Assembly: GCA_946479705.1 (NCBI GenBank)
Contig: CAMLHI010000083.1
Coordinates: 1 to 7,914, forward strand
Length of the DNA stretch: 7,914 nt
Direction: 5' to 3'
From: an uncultured Oxalobacteraceae bacterium
GTDB taxonomy: Bacteria > Pseudomonadota > Gammaproteobacteria > Burkholderiales > Burkholderiaceae
Part shown: positions 5,388 through 7,914 of the stretch, piece by piece
Layout: every line of letters begins with the position of its first letter
Position numbering within the stretch: position 1 is the first letter of the stretch
Program-made: the position numbers and the translations under genes
The notes under the pieces: model-generated
Database searches by the model: none
What the model saw: only the letters and a program-made list of their open reading frames with translations
What the model was told of the DNA's origin: nothing

Positions 5388-7199
5388 TTACCAGGTCAGC
5401 TTGAGCTTGTAGCTGCCGCTGGCGGCACCGGTGCCGCCGCTGAAGTACACCACCCGCACATAGCGCGCCACCGTGCTGGTGCCGGTGTTGCTCAGCGACG
5501 CCGCATCGGCCTGGCCGCTGCCGTTTTCGCTGCCGCCCAGCAGGGTGCCGGCGCTGTTGTAGAGGTACAGGTCGTAGTCCGAGCCGGCGTTCGGGGTCAG
5601 CGTGGCGCCCAGGGTTTTACCGGCCGGCAGCTGCACCACGAAGTAATCGCTGTCGCCGCTGGAACCCATATTCGCACTGACGATGGTGCCGGCCAGGCTG
5701 ACCGCGTTGGCGCTGGCCAGGGTGTTGTTGGACTCGGCCTCGTTCACGGTCGGCGTGAAGGTCGAGCCGGTGGCCGCATCGATCGCGGCGGAAGCATCGA
5801 CGATGCCGGCGCCGCAGCCGCTGCAGGTGGCCGGGAACGGCCGCGCGCTCGACTTCAGCCTGGCTTCGACTTCGTCCGGGGTCAGGTTGGGATTCTTGGC
5901 CAGCATCAGCGCCACCACCCCGGCCACGTGCGGTGTGGCCATCGACGTGCCCTGGTAGAAGGCGTAGCTGTCGGCGCCGGGCGCGGTGCTGCCGGCGTTC
6001 AGGGTCGAGAGGATGCCGCCGCCGGCCGTGCGCGCGTCGCCGCCCGGCGCCGCCACGTCGACCACGCTGCCGTAGTTGGAATAATAGGCCCGTCCGCCCG
6101 CGCGGTTGGTGGCCGCCACCGCGATCACGCCGGCGCAGTTGGCCGGGTTGGCGCTGCCGGCATCGGTGTTCTCGTTGCCGGCAGCGACCACCACCACGGT
6201 GCCGCGTGAGCGCGCGCCGTTGATCGCCGCCTGGGTGGTGCTGCCGCAGGTGCCGGCGCCGCCCAGCGACATATTGATCACGCGCGCCTTGTTGGCGTTG
6301 GCCGGCACGCCGCTGACGGTGCCGCCCGACGCCCAGGTGATGGCGTCGGCGATGTCGGAGGTGTAGCCGCCGCACTTGCCCAGCACGCGCACCGGCACGA
6401 CCTTGGCGCCGAAGGCCACGCCGGCCACGCCGGTGCCGTTGCCGGTGGCTGCGGCGATGGTGCCGGCCACGTGGGTGCCGTGCCAGCTGGAGGACTGGTC
6501 GGCCGAAGGCTGGCCGTTGCCGCATTCGCCCGCGCGCACGGCATCGCCGGGATCTTTCGCATCGCTGTCGCGCGCGCTGCCGTCGTTGGCGATGCTGGTG
6601 CTGGTGATGAAATCGTAGCCGGCCAGGATCTGCCCGGCGAGATCGATGTGCGGACGGTAGCCAGTGTCGATCACGGCCACGTTCACGCCGGCGCCGGTGG
6701 ACTTGTCCCAGGCAGCCGGCAGGCGCATGCCGCCGGTGGCGTCGAAGTAATCCCACTGCTCGCTGTAGCGCGGGTCGTTGGGAGTGAACAGCTTGTGCAG
6801 GATGCGGTCCGGCTCGGCGTATTCGACGCTGGGGTCGCGCTCGGCCAGGTCGGTCGCCAGCGCGGCGGCGTCGGCCACGCTGATCGTACGGTCCAGCTGC
6901 ATGACGTGGGCGCCGGTGGCGGTGCTGTGCGACAGCTTCATCGACAGGCCGAACTGCTGGCCGGCGCGGGTGAGCAGGGCGAGGCGCTCGCGCACCAGGG
7001 CCGGCACGCGGGCGGCTGCCTTGCCGGCCGGGACGGCATCGCGGTACTTGACGATCAGGCGGTCGGTCTGGTCGACGGTGGCGCTTTGCACGCTCTGGTA
7101 GTCCGGCATGCCGGCGCTGGCGGCCAGGCTGGCGCCGGCCAGGACCATGGCGGCCCCCAGCTTCAGCAAGGTCGGTGCGATCGAATACGGTGGCTTCAT
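5388..7199 (-). CDS. Secreted S8 family serine peptidase with C-terminal PPC domain
   Basis: A 603-residue subtilisin-like endopeptidase exported to degrade extracellular protein. The N-terminus has a Sec signal peptide (positive start, hydrophobic 11-28, likely cleavage after Ala-Ser-Ala at 27-29). Residues about 45-133 form an inhibitor-I9-like propeptide ending in YAEPD. The catalytic domain (about 145-475) shows Asp178 in VAVIDTG, His240 in WHGTHVAGT, oxyanion-hole Asn342 in AAGNEN and nucleophile Ser419 in GTSMATPHVAG. Six cysteines (226, 276, 318, 355, 459, 462) suit three disulfides in an extracellular protein; the pairing is inferred. Residues about 485-603 (NEAESNNTLASA, DSDYFVV, SDYDLYLYN) are a bacterial pre-peptidase C-terminal (PPC) domain, usually removed during maturation. 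The frame is open for another 62 codons upstream, but the ATG at 7199 is chosen for its AAGGAA site at 7204-7209 and the signal peptide directly after it. Confidence 0.95.
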   Translation of the reverse strand: MKPPYSIAPTLLKLGAAMVLAGASLAASAGMPDYQSVQSATVDQTDRLIVKYRDAVPAGKAAARVPALVRERLALLTRAGQQFGLSMKLSHSTATGAHVMQLDRTISVADAAALATDLAERDPSVEYAEPDRILHKLFTPNDPRYSEQWDYFDATGGMRLPAAWDKSTGAGVNVAVIDTGYRPHIDLAGQILAGYDFITSTSIANDGSARDSDAKDPGDAVRAGECGNGQPSADQSSSWHGTHVAGTIAAATGNGTGVAGVAFGAKVVPVRVLGKCGGYTSDIADAITWASGGTVSGVPANANKARVINMSLGGAGTCGSTTQAAINGARSRGTVVVVAAGNENTDAGSANPANCAGVIAVAATNRAGGRAYYSNYGSVVDVAAPGGDARTAGGGILSTLNAGSTAPGADSYAFYQGTSMATPHVAGVVALMLAKNPNLTPDEVEARLKSSARPFPATCSGCGAGIVDASAAIDAATGSTFTPTVNEAESNNTLASANAVSLAGTIVSANMGSSGDSDYFVVQLPAGKTLGATLTPNAGSDYDLYLYNSAGTLLGGSENGSGQADAASLSNTGTSTVARYVRVVYFSGGTGAASGSYKLKLTW

Positions 7200-7203
7200 G
7201 GCG

Positions 7204-7209
7204 TTCCTT
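7204..7209 (-). promoter_or_regulatory. S8 peptidase ribosome binding site
   Basis: AAGGAA on the minus strand, four bases before the ATG at 7199. It decides in favour of this start over in-frame starts further upstream, near 7385. Confidence 0.7.
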
Positions 7210-7240
7210 GTGTTTTCCGAGATGACTGATGGCGGGCATG

Positions 7241-7265
7241 GCGCCCTGCCGTTCAGGCAAGGCGC
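7241..7265 (-). other. 10-bp hairpin in the S8 peptidase mRNA leader
   Basis: In the peptidase-sense RNA, GCGCCUUGCC and GGCAGGGCGC pair over 10 positions (nine Watson-Crick, one U-G) around a UGAAC loop, about 40 nt ahead of the start codon. The plus-strand version has a C-A mismatch at that position, so the fold is better in the minus-strand RNA. No U-tract follows, so it is not an intrinsic terminator. It may influence mRNA stability or translation. Confidence 0.4.
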
Positions 7266-7297
7266 TGGCCACTCTGACCGCCGCTGTCGTGCAGCGC

Positions 7298-7321
7298 CGG
7301 TTTGCTTTTCCAAGCAAGCCG
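7298..7321. other. Second hairpin in the S8 peptidase leader
   Basis: TTGCTT (7302-7307) and AAGCAA (7312-7317) form a perfect 6-bp stem. CGG (7298-7300) and CCG (7319-7321) extend it past one position that is U-G on the plus strand and C-A on the minus strand. In peptidase-sense RNA the four-base loop reads GGAA, a GNRA-type tetraloop. A smaller CGCTG/CAGCG hairpin (7282-7286 with 7292-7296) lies between this one and the hairpin at 7241-7265. Confidence 0.35.
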
Positions 7322-7412
7322 TGCAGCCTACCGAAAAACAAAAAACCGCTATTCGGGTTTCCAATCGGATTCGGTTGTTTTGCAACAGGTGACGTCAAGT
7401 GTGGCGCATTTC

Positions 7413-7439
7413 CATCAAAAATTCGGCAACATCAAAAAT
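7413..7439. repeat. 10-bp direct repeat with 17-bp period
   Basis: CATCAAAAAT occurs at 7413-7422 and again at 7430-7439, separated by 7 bp. On the minus strand it reads ATTTTTGATG twice. It lies about 215-240 bp upstream of the peptidase start in AT-rich DNA and could be a tandem binding site for a regulator. Confidence 0.5.
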
Positions 7440-7540
7440 ATGGGAAATATTGCACGTAGATCGTCTGCAAACAGCTGTTAACCGTTTGGCCATGCAGCGA
7501 CATGATTACATGCTAATTTGCATAGGGAAATGACCTACTG

Positions 7541-7585
7541 CGCGCTCCGGCGGCCCGATGCCGTCGCGCGGCAAGCGACTTTTTT
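7541..7585 (+). terminator. Terminator-like hairpin with T6 tract ahead of the tRNA operon, with a competing hairpin
   Basis: GTCGC (7563-7567) and GCGAC (7575-7579) form a 5-bp stem with a 7-base loop, followed immediately by six T (7580-7585), the shape of a short intrinsic terminator on the plus strand. An alternative larger hairpin, CGCGC-tc-CGGC (7541-7551) with GCCG-tc-GCGCG (7560-7570), overlaps the first stem, so the two exclude each other. No plus-strand gene lies upstream until 3287, so what would be terminated is unclear. The 5-bp stem is short, hence moderate confidence. Confidence 0.35.
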
Positions 7586-7596
7586 CGGAAAAGCCC

Positions 7597-7626
7597 TTGC
7601 GCAGGTCCAAAAGAATACGCTATGAT
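7597..7626 (+). promoter_or_regulatory. Promoter of the tRNA-Val/tRNA-Asp operon
   Basis: TTGCGC (7597-7602) and TATGAT (7621-7626, 5 of 6 to the -10 consensus) are separated by 18 bp. The bases after the -10 are GC-rich (TCGGCC), the kind of discriminator seen at stable-RNA promoters under stringent control. Transcription would start near 7633, leaving a leader of about 48 nt that contains a small hairpin, AGACGT (7639-7644) with ACGTCT (7653-7658). Confidence 0.65.
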
Positions 7627-7680
7627 TCGGCCTCTTCAAGACGTGGTGACAAACGTCTGATGCGATACAGTGAAGTGTGC

Positions 7681-7756
7681 GGGCGCTTAGCTCAGTTGGT
7701 AGAGCGGAGCCCTTACAAGGCTTAGGTCGGGAGTTCGAGCCTCTCAGCGCCCACCA
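7681..7756 (+). tRNA. tRNA-Val (anticodon UAC)
   Basis: A 76-nt tRNA with the encoded 3' CCA (7754-7756). The acceptor stem is GGGCGCT with AGCGCCC (7 bp), the D stem GCTC with GAGC around AGTTGGTA, the anticodon stem GAGCC with GGCTT (one G-U), the loop CTTACAA giving anticodon TAC, and the T stem GGGAG with CTCTC (one G-U) around TTCGAGC. The UAC anticodon reads GUA and, when its first base is modified, further GUN valine codons. It is the first gene of a tRNA pair. Confidence 0.97.
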
Positions 7757-7825
7757 GACCTGGCATCGCATATGATCAGCAGCACCGATCACAGCTCGTC
7801 CGCGTGCAAGCGCGAACGGCAAAAC

Positions 7826-7902
7826 GGAGTGGTAGTTCAGTTGGTTAGAATACCGGCCTGTCACGTCGGGGGTCGCGGGTTCGAGTCCCGTCCGCTCCGC
7901 CA
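7826..7902 (+). tRNA. tRNA-Asp (anticodon GUC)
   Basis: A 77-nt tRNA with encoded CCA (7900-7902) and discriminator G. The acceptor GGAGTGG pairs with CCGCTCC (one U-G), the D arm is GTTC with GAAT (G-T at the first pair), the anticodon stem CCGGC with GTCGG (one C-G/G-T variation at the ends), the loop CTGTCAC giving anticodon GTC, and the T stem GCGGG with CCCGT around TTCGAGT. It closely resembles E. coli tRNA-Asp. It follows tRNA-Val after a 69-bp spacer and is probably processed from the same transcript; more tRNAs could lie beyond the right edge. Confidence 0.97.
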
Positions 7903-7914
7903 GCATCAAGAGAA

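Larger units (their letters stand above)
7200..7596. other. Gene-free region between the S8 peptidase and the tRNA operon
   Basis: No coding sequence is supported here. The first part (7200-7320) is GC-rich and probably the peptidase mRNA leader, with the hairpins listed separately. The stretch from about 7325 to 7530 is markedly AT-rich for this genome and should hold the peptidase promoter, but I find no minus-strand -35/-10 pair that I would defend. It contains a 10-bp direct repeat (7413-7422 and 7430-7439), the perfect palindrome AACAGCTGTT (7470-7479), and the interrupted inverted repeat ATGC-N6-GCAT (7510-7523). From 7541 on, GC-rich hairpins precede the tRNA promoter. Confidence 0.65.

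Noticed and set aside
4279..5412. 377-codon plus-strand open frame opposite dinB, longer than dinB itself
   Set aside because: The composition is typical of a GC-rich antisense frame (many His, Gln, Gly, Val, Ala) and the minus strand encodes a clear DNA polymerase IV.
7200..7385. 62-codon N-terminal extension of the S8 peptidase
   Set aside because: The frame is open, but the extension would bury the signal peptide, has no ribosome binding site that I can see, and the internal ATG at 7199 has a good one.
5617..7398. 593-codon minus-strand open frame overlapping the S8 peptidase in another frame
   Set aside because: Extremely arginine-rich translation, characteristic of a shifted frame over GC-rich coding DNA. 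The peptidase frame has signal peptide, catalytic triad and PPC domain.
7229..7459. 76-codon plus-strand open frame upstream of the S8 gene
   Set aside because: No ribosome binding site, no recognisable motif, and it runs through both the GC-rich leader and AT-rich promoter DNA. Nothing supports translation.
7681..7902. tRNA pair as an integration site for a mobile element
   Set aside because: tRNA genes are common attachment sites, but no integrase, phage gene or duplicated tRNA 3' end is visible in the window.
7535..7909. 124-codon minus-strand open frame covering both tRNAs
   Set aside because: It is the antisense of tRNA-Asp and tRNA-Val. Its GLEPATPDVTGRYSNQLNYHS and LRGSNSRPKPCKGSALPTELS stretches are well-known spurious translations of tRNA genes that circulate in databases as hypothetical proteins.

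Overview
The window looks like chromosomal DNA from a high-GC betaproteobacterium of the order Burkholderiales, probably an Oxalobacteraceae member of the Massilia/Duganella/Janthinobacterium type. This is inferred from GC-rich coding sequence, a GTP-type PEP carboxykinase, a CTGT-N8-ACAG LexA box and the general look of the proteins. No marker in the window fixes the genus. I see no mobile element, CRISPR array, prophage or obvious genomic island.

Layout, left to right: (1) the first 181 codons of pckG (GTP-dependent PEP carboxykinase) on the minus strand, running off the left edge; (2) a 356-bp divergent intergenic region with a 14-bp perfect palindrome close to the pckG start; (3) a D-2-hydroxyacid dehydrogenase family gene on the plus strand; (4) a convergent tryptophan-rich hypothetical protein whose stop codon overlaps the dehydrogenase stop in a CTAG tetranucleotide; (5) a divergent single-domain asparaginase-like protein on the plus strand; (6) a minus-strand block, in transcription order an S8 (subtilisin-like) secreted peptidase with a C-terminal PPC domain, then dinB (DNA polymerase IV), then rdgC; (7) a roughly 480-bp gene-free stretch, AT-rich in its middle, carrying repeats, hairpins and the tRNA promoter; (8) tRNA-Val(UAC) and tRNA-Asp(GUC) on the plus strand.

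The clearest functional unit is dinB-rdgC. A LexA box overlaps the predicted dinB -10, so dinB should be SOS-induced, and rdgC follows 47 bp downstream on the same strand, so it may share that transcript. The LexA box forms the centre of a 36-bp inverted repeat, which is the most distinctive regulatory signal here. Both convergent gene junctions lack room for an ordinary terminator but carry strong hairpins built from the coding ends. The remaining genes look like ordinary metabolic or secreted-enzyme genes with no evident functional link. I did not find a convincing new multi-gene system; the points worth following are regulatory structures and two unusual small proteins.
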